NCBI GenBank assembly: GCA_963678445.1
Contig: OY782877.1
Coordinates: forward strand, 124,001 to 188,000
Origin: G963678445 sp963678445
GTDB lineage: Bacteria; Hydrogenedentota; Hydrogenedentia; Hydrogenedentales; G963678445
Reading direction: 5' to 3'
Length of the DNA stretch: 64,000 bases
Positions 48,217-57,124 of the stretch are shown here, in pieces. The notes below the pieces were generated by a model. The model searched no databases, was not told where the DNA came from, and saw only the letters and a list, made by a program, of their open reading frames with translations. Every line of letters begins with the position of its first letter. Position 1 is the first letter of the stretch. Position numbers and translations under genes: made by a program.

Positions 48217-50745
48217 ATGCGAAAACTATTCTTACTAACGCTTATTGCGTTATTCATCACCTTGACGGGATACGCTCAGGACACAGCCGCCGTAGAAAAT
48301 GCACTGAAGCAGTTGCCTGGATATACTTTCGGACAAGAACGTGCCGCCTTTGAACCGCTTGCGCAAGCTGTACGAAAGTCAGCGCTGGATGAAAAGCTGC
48401 GCAGTGCGTTGGAAACAAAACTGCTCAATGTATTGGACGCAAATTGTACAATTGACGCGAAACGTTTTATTTGCCGCCAACTTATTATTATCGGTTCTGA
48501 CGCCGCCATCCCAACATTAAGCAACTTGCTTCGTCATGACGACACTATCAATATAGCGTGTCATGTATTGGAAGCAATCCCTGGCGACGCCTCTACGAAT
48601 ACACTTTTAGATTCGCTAAAAACAGCGAATGATACGCAGAAGCTTGCGTTAATCGGCACACTGGGTCGAAAGAACGCGACCTCCGCTGTTGCTCCTGTAA
48701 GCAAGTACCTGAATGCTGAGACGCTGACCGTTGCTCTGGCAGCTGCGGACGCTTTAGGCGCTATCGGTACTGAGAAGGCCATGCAGGTACTAAAGGCGGC
48801 GTTACCGCAAAGCAAAGGGGCGCTACATGCCGCAATAGCGGATGCCTGTTTGCGTTGTTGTGCACAAGCGGTAAAACAAAAAAACAACGCCGCGGCCGTT
48901 AGCCTCTATCAGGAATTAATGCAGCCCAATCAACTCGGACATGTACGCGCCGCCGCACTTTCTGGTCTCGTACAAGCACAACCGGAAAAGGCATTGGAAC
49001 AGGTACTGCAAGCATTAACGGAATCGGATAAGAGTCTTACACTGGCTGCAGCGGGCTATGTGAGGCGGCTTCCCGGTGAAGAGGCTACACGCGCTTTTGC
49101 CAGTCTGCTTGCTAACGCCACCACCACCACGCAATTGCTGCTCATCGACGCACTGGCGGATCGTGGTGACCGACTGGCTGGAGATGCCGTTAGCAAAGCG
49201 GCGAGTAGTGCGCACGAAGAGGTGCGACTGGCTGCGTTGACGGCGTTGGCGGTGTTGGGGGATAAGGAAGTGGTGGATTTGTTGCTTGAGGCCGCTACGA
49301 CACGCACCGGACAAGAGCGCCGGGTTGCCCAGGATAGTCTGGCGCGACTAAATGATCCCACTATTAACGGGCTCTTGCTTGCACGCGCCGAAAAGGGCAG
49401 TGTAGCACTGCGCACAGAGGCGCTAGAGGCGTTGGCTGCGCGTAAGGCCGTTGAAACGAGAACAGCGTTGTTAGGTTTTTATCAAGACCCCGAGGCGGAA
49501 GTGCGCGAAGCAGCATTAAAAGCATTGCGTGTACTTGCAATGGAGGAAGATTTACAACCGTTGCTGCGTTTCCTTGAAAGTCCGAAGGCGGAGTCTGACC
49601 GCAGCGTAATCGAGCGCACGCTGGTTGCTGTAGCCAAGCGGATTCCCGATCCAATACAACAGACGGAGGCGATTCGAAGCGCCTATGCGATGACGGCTGA
49701 CACAAACTATGAGACTGCGTTGCTACGTGTCCTGGGCGAGCTTCACACCCAGGAATCCCTTGCTATCCTGGCGCAGGCGCTTCAGAATAAAGACGCGGAT
49801 CTCCGCCTTGTCGCTTTGGAAAAATTAGGTGCCTGGTCGAATGAAACCCCGCTTGATGTTGTACGGACTGTGTTGCTCAATCCCGCGTCAGACGACGAGC
49901 GAAACCGTGCTCTTAGCGCTTATCTAAAGCTGTTGCGTGGGGCTGAGAATACTTCGCAGCGAGAATTGATCGCCCGATATCAGGAAGTCTTCACCCTGCT
50001 TAACAATTCGGATGAGCTGAAAACTGCATTGGCAGGTGTCGCCAATCTTGTATCTACGGATGCCTTGAAAATGGCGCAAGGCTATCTGACAGATGACACT
50101 GTCTCGGCGGAGGCCACCTTTGCCATGCTCCGCATCGCTAAAAATCTGAGTGGTATTGCGCCGAAAGAGGTCATTCCGGCTATTCAACCTTTCCTCAGTA
50201 ATGCCAATCCGGCTATTTCCAAGCAGGCAAAGGCTATCCAGGAAGCCATTGAAGCATTTGATGGGTACCTGGCCGCCTGGCAATATGCTGGCCCGTATTT
50301 TGAGGAAGGAAAGAGCGGAAAGATCCTGTTTGATGACACCTTCCCGCCTGAAACTGAACCGGAAAAAATTCTCTGGAAAAGCATGCCGATGGCGGTTGAT
50401 GAACGTCCCTGGGTAATTGCACTTGCCAAAGTCCTCGGCGGTGAGCATCGTGTCGTATTTTTGCGCACATACGTCCATAGCGATAAAAGACAACCTGCCG
50501 TTCTCGAATTGGGTACAAACGATGGCGTGAAAACATGGTGGAATGGCGAGCTTATTCATGAGTTCAACGAGGGACGTCCGTTGACTCCAGGGCAGGATCA
50601 GTTAGCACTTACCCTCAACAAGGGATGGAATACGCTGGTTCTGGCCGTATTCCAGCATGGTGGAAACTGGGAGGCCTGTGCACGCCTGCGGACGCCTGAT
50701 GGAGAACCCCTCGAAGGCGTTACCAGTAATTTTGAAATGAACTAA
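48217..50745 (+). CDS. Exported HEAT-repeat protein with C-terminal carbohydrate-binding-like domain
   Basis: A secreted 842-residue protein: signal peptide MRKLFLLTLIALFITLTGYA, then about 18-20 HEAT-type helical repeats (e.g. EVREAALKALRVLAMEEDLQPLLRFL-like units) up to about residue 680. A beta-sandwich domain follows (about 690-842) with AAWQYAGPYF, LELGTNDGVKTWWNGELIHEF and LNKGWNTLVLAVFQHGG, the pattern of PA14/family-like sugar-binding modules used in PVC heteropolymer systems. The ATG at 48217 follows AAAGGG. It lies 54 bases after the TAT oxidoreductase and is probably exported with it. Its TAA is the first triplet of repeat copy K. Confidence 0.82.
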   Translation: MRKLFLLTLIALFITLTGYAQDTAAVENALKQLPGYTFGQERAAFEPLAQAVRKSALDEKLRSALETKLLNVLDANCTIDAKRFICRQLIIIGSDAAIPTLSNLLRHDDTINIACHVLEAIPGDASTNTLLDSLKTANDTQKLALIGTLGRKNATSAVAPVSKYLNAETLTVALAAADALGAIGTEKAMQVLKAALPQSKGALHAAIADACLRCCAQAVKQKNNAAAVSLYQELMQPNQLGHVRAAALSGLVQAQPEKALEQVLQALTESDKSLTLAAAGYVRRLPGEEATRAFASLLANATTTTQLLLIDALADRGDRLAGDAVSKAASSAHEEVRLAALTALAVLGDKEVVDLLLEAATTRTGQERRVAQDSLARLNDPTINGLLLARAEKGSVALRTEALEALAARKAVETRTALLGFYQDPEAEVREAALKALRVLAMEEDLQPLLRFLESPKAESDRSVIERTLVAVAKRIPDPIQQTEAIRSAYAMTADTNYETALLRVLGELHTQESLAILAQALQNKDADLRLVALEKLGAWSNETPLDVVRTVLLNPASDDERNRALSAYLKLLRGAENTSQRELIARYQEVFTLLNNSDELKTALAGVANLVSTDALKMAQGYLTDDTVSAEATFAMLRIAKNLSGIAPKEVIPAIQPFLSNANPAISKQAKAIQEAIEAFDGYLAAWQYAGPYFEEGKSGKILFDDTFPPETEPEKILWKSMPMAVDERPWVIALAKVLGGEHRVVFLRTYVHSDKRQPAVLELGTNDGVKTWWNGELIHEFNEGRPLTPGQDQLALTLNKGWNTLVLAVFQHGGNWEACARLRTPDGEPLEGVTSNFEMN

Positions 50746-50763
50746 GTGGTCCAGCGACCACAG
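50742..50763 (+). repeat. Dispersed hairpin element, 5' fragment K
   Basis: Only the first part remains: ACTAAGTGGTCC with perfect hairpin 1 (GTGGTC-CAGC-GACCAC). Its TAA is the stop codon of the HEAT protein. Confidence 0.7.
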
Positions 50764-50793
50764 CCATTTTTTACGAAAATCATTGCATTTCAT

Positions 50794-50831
50794 ATCGAGT
50801 AGGTGAGCGGTTAACCCGCTCCCTACTCGAT
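50794..50831. terminator. Large stem-loop between HEAT and ACBP genes
   Basis: A long stem (ATCGAGTAGG pairing with CCTACTCGAT, extended inward by GAGCGG/CCGCTC) between convergent genes; it lacks a T-run and may work as a bidirectional terminator. Confidence 0.6.
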
Positions 50832-50884
50832 CGTGGTATGCACAGTAGCAGACTGCGCGAAGTAAGCAGCCGTATTAAAACATC

Positions 50885-51160
50885 CTATTCCACCATTGCC
50901 TCTTCTTTTAACTGATTCACCAGCTCAACATACCGTTGCTGTGCCTCCTCCTGACTCAACCCAAAATAGGATTTCCATGTGTCATACTTGGCGCGGCCTA
51001 CAAAATCAATTGCCTTGGGACGTTTCCCCAAGCAATCTCCCTCGAGCGCCTGTTTGTACAGACCATACAACGTTAACTTCACCAGATTATCCGGCGCTTT
51101 GGGCAGTTGAACTACATCTGCCTGCGCCTGCTGAAACAGTTGCCCCAAAGTCTCTGGCAT
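50885..51160 (-). CDS. Acyl-CoA-binding protein
   Basis: Small cytosolic protein (91 aa) of the ACBP family, which binds medium to long-chain acyl-CoA esters. The signature fits closely: LPKAPDNLVKLTLYGLYKQALEGDC, then RPKAIDFVGRAKYDTWKSYFGLSQEEAQQRYVEL, including the Tyr (LYGLYKQ), the Lys (KQ) and the conserved Ala-Lys (RAK). The fourth helix ends LKEEAMVE. GGGGGA precedes the ATG. ACBP is uncommon in bacteria. No lipid gene is adjacent; a DUF4432 gene lies upstream on the same strand, with repeat copy L between them. Confidence 0.93.
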   Translation of the reverse strand: MPETLGQLFQQAQADVVQLPKAPDNLVKLTLYGLYKQALEGDCLGKRPKAIDFVGRAKYDTWKSYFGLSQEEAQQRYVELVNQLKEEAMVE

Positions 51161-51476
51161 GGCATCCCCCTATGCATTATACGTTACTTTTAAGTTTAGT
51201 CACTGACCGTGCAAAAGCTGCCATAAAAACTTGTTTCGCTTAGGGATGACAAGGACCATATTTCTTGGGTGTGCCCTGACTCCCTTACATTCACCTGACC
51301 GCTTTAGCACTTAACATATATTTCTTATAAACTAAAAAGCGTAAACCTACAAGCAAAAAAAGTGCCCGGATTCAAATAATGCAACCTGATTCCGCCACAG
51401 CGGCATCTCTCTCTTTACACAAAAACGGGGTAAGCGGAAAAAATCGCGTTATCGCTGAATTGAGCAAAGGGCTCTG
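51161..51476. other. Intergenic region ACBP / DUF4432
   Basis: 316 bases; repeat copy L fills 51193-51309. The rest is A/T-rich and I see nothing else definite in it. Confidence 0.6.
51193..51309 (-). repeat. Dispersed hairpin element, copy L
   Basis: Leftward copy: TGCTAAAGCGGTCAGG (hairpin 1 largely lost), GAGTCAGGGCACACCC where hairpin 2 should be, GAAATATGGTCCTTGTCATC, AAGTTTTTATGGCAGCTTTTGC and the end CAGTGACTAAAC. It faces the ACBP gene start. Confidence 0.8.
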
Positions 51477-52625
51477 TCAGTCCGTTTCACTTTCTGCTAC
51501 CCTGGGGGTAAATTCACGATAATCATCTACGATTTCCGTCGCTACCTGCCCACATTTTCGACGTATCGCCTCAGCCTCTTCCTGTGTGGCAACGACCCCA
51601 AATTCCAACTCAAAGGTCTTGCTTTCATCCGGTGCTAACGTATGCAGCAATCCTAATGCCGCATCTACATCACGCCCCCCCACACCGCAGGTACAAGGCT
51701 CTAACCCCACAACATAATCCTGTTCGCCCATCATTTTCCACTGGGTAAAACGCGGAAGGGTCTCTTTACGATATTTTATATACACCCCAAAACCATCGTC
51801 TTCGGATTGAAAGCCGTCATTAAGGATAGCCACGGTAACCATACCGTCTTCATCCGCAACCATATCGTGAAAATAGACTTTTTCAGCATAACCATGGGTA
51901 GGCGCATCCATGCGGTTCCATTGCTCCTTAGCATCACGGGCGTCCACATCACGCGGCGCGACACACCGGCTTGGCGTCAGGATTTCCGAATGCTCATCCA
52001 CCGCCGGAAAGCCTACATTGCAGTGGTACAACAACATGTACTCCGAGGTCTTAAAGCCTTCATTGGTAAGCACATCGTGGATATGGAAACTACGCGCGCC
52101 CAAACCTGTCGAAATAGTCCGCTTCAGGCTGAGATTTTCGCCAAACAGTACCGCTTCCCGCATGGTTCCACTCAAATGCATAACGTACTGATTCTCTTGC
52201 CACTCCTGTACTAATTGCAGATTCCTGGCAGGTGTATTGGAGATACGACCATGCAGGCCCTGTCCATGAAACTCACTCCCCTCTCGAGGCCCTCCCACAT
52301 TACCCAGACCACAAGTGGTCACCATACCGCCAAAATAACTGCGCAACCAGCGCACCCCGGCAGCTTCGTAGTATTGCGGTGCTACATCCCCCGGCGTGGC
52401 TCGCCAATTCATTGATTTTCCATTGAAACGCGCAGCCGAAATATCCATGCAGCGATCAGGGAGTACTGTAAACTCCAATCCACTTCCCGTATGAAACAAT
52501 GCCGCTCGTGTTGGCCGTTCATTGCCCTCATCTAACTGCACCATTCGCACCGCAGCGAGTTGGTCCATATTTCCCACCCGCTTGCGTAACTGTTTCACCG
52601 TATAGTCTTTACCATACAATTTCAT
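51477..52625 (-). CDS. DUF4432 family protein (aldose-epimerase-like)
   Basis: A 382-residue protein of the DUF4432 family, a distant relative of galactose mutarotase with a beta-sandwich fold. The typical blocks are GSGLEFTVLPDRCMDIS, NWRATPGDVAP, FGGMVTTCGLGNVG, FHGQGLHGRISNTPA and GLEPCTCGVGG. It probably acts on a sugar anomer or isomer; the function is not established. The ATG at 52625 follows AAGGAG at proper spacing; an ATG two codons earlier is too close to it. No sugar gene is directly adjacent, but a carbohydrate block precedes it. Confidence 0.85.
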   Translation of the reverse strand: MKLYGKDYTVKQLRKRVGNMDQLAAVRMVQLDEGNERPTRAALFHTGSGLEFTVLPDRCMDISAARFNGKSMNWRATPGDVAPQYYEAAGVRWLRSYFGGMVTTCGLGNVGGPREGSEFHGQGLHGRISNTPARNLQLVQEWQENQYVMHLSGTMREAVLFGENLSLKRTISTGLGARSFHIHDVLTNEGFKTSEYMLLYHCNVGFPAVDEHSEILTPSRCVAPRDVDARDAKEQWNRMDAPTHGYAEKVYFHDMVADEDGMVTVAILNDGFQSEDDGFGVYIKYRKETLPRFTQWKMMGEQDYVVGLEPCTCGVGGRDVDAALGLLHTLAPDESKTFELEFGVVATQEEAEAIRRKCGQVATEIVDDYREFTPRVAESETD

Positions 52626-52958
52626 CACCATTCTCCTTCCCTTTTACGCCCTGCATTGTCCTTAAACGCACGCATCCAACGTAATAAAGCCATTGTTCCA
52701 TATTGTATAGCCCGATTGATGATTGTAGCGCTTTCTTTTTACATTTTAAAAGCGACACTGACCAGATATTACTAAATTTTCCCAATCGGTAAAGTGGACT
52801 TGATTTTATACCCGCAGGTAGAGTTAAGATATGGAATGAAAACGACTTGCTAAGACGAAGGCGAGTTCGTATAATGCTATAGATACTTGGTAATTCTCTT
52901 TTACTCTGGGGACCCTGCAGTTAACGGTCGGTGAAATTTAGGAAGGAGGCGCGTTCCC
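52626..52958. other. Divergent intergenic region DUF4432 / IHF-like gene
   Basis: 333 bases, A/T-rich, with no element copy. It contains the promoter at 52847 and otherwise nothing I can support. Confidence 0.6.
52847..52875 (+). promoter_or_regulatory. Sigma70-like promoter of the IHF-like/tsaB/rimI group
   Basis: TTGCTA (4 of 6), exactly 17 bases, then a perfect TATAAT. The best promoter-like sequence in the window, about 85 bases before the start of the gene. Confidence 0.7.
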
Positions 52959-53336
52959 GTGACAATGACAAAACGCGAGCTTGTGATTCGAGTAGCGAAC
53001 AGGTTGGGGATGACGCAAAGCGATGTTGCAAAAATCATTGAGGGCACTTTTGAAACCATTTCCCAGGCTCTCGCAGAAGGAAGTCGATGGGAATTGCGTG
53101 ATTTCGGTGTTTTTGAAGTAAAAACCCGCGCCTCTCGTATCGGCCGAAATCCGCGCACGGGAGATCAGGTGCCTGTACCCGAACGTCGTGTAGTGACATT
53201 TCGTCCTGGCAAACGGATGAAGGAGTTGGTCAGTGGGCAGATCCCATTACCCGACGAATCTTCCGCTGAAGGCACTCCGCTGGGCACGCCAGATACAGAA
53301 AATAGCCCCCCATCGGATTTCTGGTCTGAACGATAG
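52959..53336 (+). CDS. HU/IHF-family DNA-binding protein with acidic tail
   Basis: Nucleoid protein of the HU/IHF group, 125 aa. The core (about 1-92) is complete: MTKRELVIRVANRLGMTQSDVAKIIEGTFETIS, WELRDFGVFEVKTR and the DNA-binding arm RIGRNPRTGDQVPVPERRVVTFRPGKRMKE. A Pro/Glu/Ser-rich acidic tail of about 33 residues follows (LPDESSAEGTPLG... WSER), which HU and IHF lack. GTG start with AAGGAGG about ten bases upstream; an ATG at 52965 is a second choice. A strong promoter precedes it; tsaB follows after about 150 bases. Confidence 0.9.
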   Translation: MTMTKRELVIRVANRLGMTQSDVAKIIEGTFETISQALAEGSRWELRDFGVFEVKTRASRIGRNPRTGDQVPVPERRVVTFRPGKRMKELVSGQIPLPDESSAEGTPLGTPDTENSPPSDFWSER

Positions 53337-53483
53337 CCTCCAACCACACACGTTTCGACAAGAATTTGGGCCGTGCACGTATGCAACGGCAAATGTAGCC
53401 CTCAGCACTAGAGAATACAATGTATTGCGCAACACGCATCGGCGTGAGTGCGTACCTGTTCATTGAAACATGGAATGAACCTC

Positions 53484-54242
53484 ATGGCGACCTATACCAT
53501 CCTCGCAGCAGATACGAGTACAACGATTAACACGGTGGCGCTTTGTCAGGGTACGGTAGAACAACCGAATAACTTGACGCTCTTGGCAGAAAGCACCGTA
53601 GAATGTAATCGGCTGCATTCAGAACGCCTTATCATGTCCATCGATGCATTGCTGGAAGAAGCCGGTATAGCGCTTTCCACGGTCAATCTGCTCGCCGTCT
53701 CTATCGGACCGGGTTCCTTCACGGGACTGCGCATCGGTGCTGCTACGCTAAAAGGTTTTGCATTAGCTCAAAACATACCACTGATGGGCGTGCCTACCTT
53801 AGACGCCATGGCGCGCATAGCCGCTCCTTTTATAGTCGACGCGGACCTATTGTTATGCCCCATGCTGGATGCACGTATGCGGGAAATTTTCGCCGCAATC
53901 TATCGAGTCCATGAGGGAAAACTACAGAAATGCAGTGAAGACCAGGTTTGCAGCGCCCAGGATTTTGCACAACAAATCAATCAACTATCCTGTGCAACCC
54001 CTGTCCTCTTCGGTGATGGCGTAGCCCCCTATCGGGATGCTTTTGACACGCTTGTACCCCAGGTGAGATGTCTGGAAAGCAATGCCTTGGGCCCCCGCGC
54101 CTGGGGCGTTGCAGCAGAGGCGTTAGCACGCCTTGCCCAGGGCTTGCCAACAGATGCGGCGCTGGTCGAGCCTATCTATCTGCGCAAATCGCAGGCGGAA
54201 ATCAATCGGGAACGCCAGAATAAAGCGAGTGCTGCTACATGA
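53484..54242 (+). CDS. tsaB: tRNA threonylcarbamoyladenosine biosynthesis protein TsaB
   Basis: Partner of TsaD in forming the t6A modification at tRNA position 37. 252 aa; ASKHA-type fold with TILAADTSTTINTVALC at the start, LHSERLIMSIDALLEEAG, VSIGPGSFTGLRIGAATLKGFALA and LCPMLDARMREIFAA. The ATG at 53484 puts ILAADTST at the usual position; earlier in-frame Met codons at 53448 and 53475 would add unneeded residues. The last base of its stop overlaps the rimI start (ATGA), a common tsaB-rimI arrangement. Confidence 0.93.
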   Translation: MATYTILAADTSTTINTVALCQGTVEQPNNLTLLAESTVECNRLHSERLIMSIDALLEEAGIALSTVNLLAVSIGPGSFTGLRIGAATLKGFALAQNIPLMGVPTLDAMARIAAPFIVDADLLLCPMLDARMREIFAAIYRVHEGKLQKCSEDQVCSAQDFAQQINQLSCATPVLFGDGVAPYRDAFDTLVPQVRCLESNALGPRAWGVAAEALARLAQGLPTDAALVEPIYLRKSQAEINRERQNKASAAT

Positions 54243-54715
54243 GTATGCCTCCCAGCATATCGCTAGACTATCAAAAACTACGTTCCGATCATATCCCGCT
54301 GGTAATGCCGCTTGAGTTGGAAGCCTACCCAGACCCGTGGACCCAGGGTATGTTTCAGCAGGAAACGAATAACGGCGCATCGCATTTTTATGTCGTCTTC
54401 GCTAATGATCAGATACTGGGATATGGCGGCTTCTGGTTTGTGCTTGATGAAGCGCATATTACTAAAGTTACCATAGCATCGCCATTTCGCGGACAAGGCT
54501 ACGGTCGCACACTCATGGCATTCCTCATAGAACGTGTGATTGATTTGGACGGTGCTGAAATCCGTCTGGAAGTGCGGGAAGGAAACACGGCAGCGCGGCA
54601 TCTCTATGAAAGTTTAGGGTTCGAATCCGTCGGCCTACGTAAAGGCTACTATGCACGCACCAATGAAACCGCGGTAGTTATGAAGAAATCACTTTTTACT
54701 ACGAATGAAGACTAA
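54239..54715 (+). CDS. rimI: Ribosomal protein S18 alanine N-acetyltransferase
   Basis: GNAT acetyltransferase (158 aa) predicted to acetylate the N-terminal Ala of ribosomal protein S18. Acetyl-CoA loop in IASPFRGQGYGRTLMAFLIE (R/QxxGxG), IRLEVREGNTAARHLYESLGFESVGLRKGYY (the RimI-type NxxAxxLYxxxGF and RKxYY). It overlaps tsaB by the ATGA junction, as in many genomes. Its TAA is the first triplet of repeat copy M, so it ends the operon. Confidence 0.92.
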   Translation: MSMPPSISLDYQKLRSDHIPLVMPLELEAYPDPWTQGMFQQETNNGASHFYVVFANDQILGYGGFWFVLDEAHITKVTIASPFRGQGYGRTLMAFLIERVIDLDGAEIRLEVREGNTAARHLYESLGFESVGLRKGYYARTNETAVVMKKSLFTTNED

Positions 54716-54833
54716 AGCGGCCCAGCGACCGCAAGGTGGCCAGGGCCAAAGCCAAGAAATATGGTCCTTAACGTCCCTGAGAAAAGTAAAATTTTTCTTT
54801 TTATGATAGCTTTTCAAAGTTACGTCATTAAAG
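54712..54833 (+). repeat. Dispersed hairpin element, copy M
   Basis: Long-form copy: starts ACTAAAGCGGCCC (its TAA is the rimI stop), hairpin 1 (GCGGCC-CAGC-GACCGC, one mismatch), hairpin 2 nearly intact (GTGGCC-AG-GGCCAA), GAAATATGGTCCTTAACGTC, TTTCTTTTTATGATAGCTTTTC and the end GTCATTAAAGC. Confidence 0.9.
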
Positions 54834-54862
54834 CATTCGCTACCTGAGGTAATTGCTAATAC

Positions 54863-57124
54863 ATGGGAACAGCAAATGAGACAGACGAGAGTATTCCTCT
54901 CGGAGGTATCGGTGCAGGCGCAGTAGAACTGGGGCCTGATGGTTGTTTTCGCAACATTTCCATCAACAACAATCGTACAGACGCATCTCGAATCCCTGTC
55001 GCCCAAAATTCATTTATAGCGATTCGCACCGCATATAATGATCAGATCTCCTGCCGAATTCTACAACGCGAGGACGCTACTGATTCAACTACATCCGATC
55101 AACGTCCTGCTGGGTACCCCGCCAAACAATTTTCCTTTCGCGGGAAATACCCTGCAGCGCATTATTCAATCACCGACCCGGACGCTGGTGTAGAAATTGT
55201 GTGGAGCACCTATGCTCCCATCATCCCCTTTGACCATGAGGCGTCCACACTCCCCGTATTCTTTTCCGCCATTCGGGTAAAAAACAAACATCAAGTTCCG
55301 ATTCGGGTGTCGCTGCTTTTCAATTGGGAAAACATTTGTGGCCAGACGGGCGAAAAACATTCAAAAACAACTGCGCCCATAACCCCGCTCGATTTGCGAA
55401 AAGAGACCCCAAACACCTTTACCCCTGAAAAAAAAGAGACTGAAACAGATGATGATGAGTTGGAATTGGAAAGGCCTCGCTTTCACGCACTCCAATTTGG
55501 CACTTTAGAAAATATACAATCGAATGCGGACGGTCAATACTGTTTTGCAACACGTCCACATCAAAAGGCCAATATTTCTGTACTGGCTTGGGACCCGCTC
55601 AATCAAAAAGACAGCGACTCTTTTTGGACAACATTCCGGAAACATGGACACCTGCAATATGCTCTTCCACGGAGTGGTTACAAACGGGCCGGTGCAATTT
55701 GCCTGAGCTTTTTATTAAAGCCCAATGAAAATTATCGTACGGATTTTGTGCTTAGTTGGTATTGCCCCCGGTTTATTGTGCAAGACAGAGACATTGGCAA
55801 TGGCTATGCGCAGACCTATAAAAACGCCTTGGATATCGCCTACGACACGTTACAACGGATGGATTATTTCGCTACTTCCATAGAGCAATTTCAACAGCAT
55901 TTGTCTGCCGGCGATCTACCAAAATGGATGAAATTGGCCTTTCTCTCCAGCCTGAAGCTTTTTTCCACCCAAACGGTTTTCACAAAGGAAAAACGCCTTG
56001 CGTTTATGCAGGAGCACAATTCAGAGGCTATCGCTCCATTACCTTATCGCTTTAACGCATCCTTTGCCCTTAGTCTGCTGTTTCCTCGTTTTGAAGATAC
56101 CGAGTTGCATGCACAGCCATGGCAAGGTGAGGACAAAATGGAGCGCATTCATTTCGTTTTATCCGCCTGCCGCAACTATTTCCTCATGGGTAATCTGGCC
56201 TATCTACAGTTCTCGCTTCCCAAAATGAACCGCATCATGCATAATTTTTATGAGGAATGTAGCGAATCAAGCTTACGTCAAGCCGACAACGTTTTTATTG
56301 CCACTCTGGCAAGTGCGCTACGCGCCTATATCGCCCTTCTAACGCATACACGCCAGAAATCGGCCGTCCTAAGGCCGTTCGGAACGCTTTATGAGAACAC
56401 CTTAAAGGCGTTGCAATATATCGAAAACAACGCTCCCGAAAAGGCTTGCTCTGCCACCCACAAGGCTGCATTGATATCGGGACAATGGGCAGCGGATCTT
56501 TTTGATTGGGGAGACCTGTTGGGCAAAAACCGGCTATCCGAACTGTTACACGAAGGAAAAAATCTCGCACCAACCGAGCACCTGGTTCCTTTGGAATACG
56601 CCTGCTTGCTCATGCGTCACCAACAACCTTCACTTGGGCTGCAATGGGCGCAAGAATATACCCACACCTATATGCGCTCACCCCATTTACAGCAAGCGCC
56701 CGCCTTTTTAGGTATTTGGCACTTTCTCTACGCCTACGAAGGTTTCTTCTACAACGCCCCCGCCCACACCCTTCGTATCGCCCCGTGCTTTTCTCCTGGT
56801 GAACATAATGCGTGCTGGCCGTTATTTACCCCTTTGTGCTTGGGACAAATCCAGTTTGAAGAATCCTGTACGCCTTCTTACAGGCAAAATCTGGAAATCC
56901 ATTTTGATAGCCCGTTGAAACTTCGTAAAATTCTCCTACGCGTCCCACAATGCGACACAATCGACTTCACGGCCCAATGTTACATGCATACCGACCGTCT
57001 ACCCTGCGTGGTCACGCGGCACACGTCCGCCAACATAGACAGACTGCACATCACGTTAAAAACTCCGCTTGAAGCCTGTCAACATCTCGCTATACAAATA
57101 GACAGCCGTAAACGTGCCATCTAA
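54863..57124 (+). CDS. GH116-like (GBA2-type) protein with likely degenerate active site
   Basis: A 753-residue protein whose N-terminus (IPLGGIGAGAVELGPDGCFRNISINNNR, then FFSAIRVKNKHQVPIRVSLLFNWEN) is the family 116/GBA2 N-terminal beta domain. The second half is helical and aligns loosely with the catalytic (alpha/alpha)6 domain: FNASFALSLLFPRFEDTEL matches the family's YDVHFYASxALxxLFP. The family's LEGxEY with the nucleophile Glu is replaced here by MQEHNSE (residues 382-388), and the YDVH Asp is lost, so catalysis as a beta-glucosidase is doubtful. No signal peptide; cytosolic. Its TAA overlaps the opposite gene's stop (tail-to-tail). Confidence 0.75.
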   Translation: MGTANETDESIPLGGIGAGAVELGPDGCFRNISINNNRTDASRIPVAQNSFIAIRTAYNDQISCRILQREDATDSTTSDQRPAGYPAKQFSFRGKYPAAHYSITDPDAGVEIVWSTYAPIIPFDHEASTLPVFFSAIRVKNKHQVPIRVSLLFNWENICGQTGEKHSKTTAPITPLDLRKETPNTFTPEKKETETDDDELELERPRFHALQFGTLENIQSNADGQYCFATRPHQKANISVLAWDPLNQKDSDSFWTTFRKHGHLQYALPRSGYKRAGAICLSFLLKPNENYRTDFVLSWYCPRFIVQDRDIGNGYAQTYKNALDIAYDTLQRMDYFATSIEQFQQHLSAGDLPKWMKLAFLSSLKLFSTQTVFTKEKRLAFMQEHNSEAIAPLPYRFNASFALSLLFPRFEDTELHAQPWQGEDKMERIHFVLSACRNYFLMGNLAYLQFSLPKMNRIMHNFYEECSESSLRQADNVFIATLASALRAYIALLTHTRQKSAVLRPFGTLYENTLKALQYIENNAPEKACSATHKAALISGQWAADLFDWGDLLGKNRLSELLHEGKNLAPTEHLVPLEYACLLMRHQQPSLGLQWAQEYTHTYMRSPHLQQAPAFLGIWHFLYAYEGFFYNAPAHTLRIAPCFSPGEHNACWPLFTPLCLGQIQFEESCTPSYRQNLEIHFDSPLKLRKILLRVPQCDTIDFTAQCYMHTDRLPCVVTRHTSANIDRLHITLKTPLEACQHLAIQIDSRKRAI

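Noticed and set aside
54612..54634. GGGTTCGAATCC, a tRNA T-arm-like string
   Set aside because: It lies inside rimI (SLGFESVG codons) and no cloverleaf can be drawn around it.
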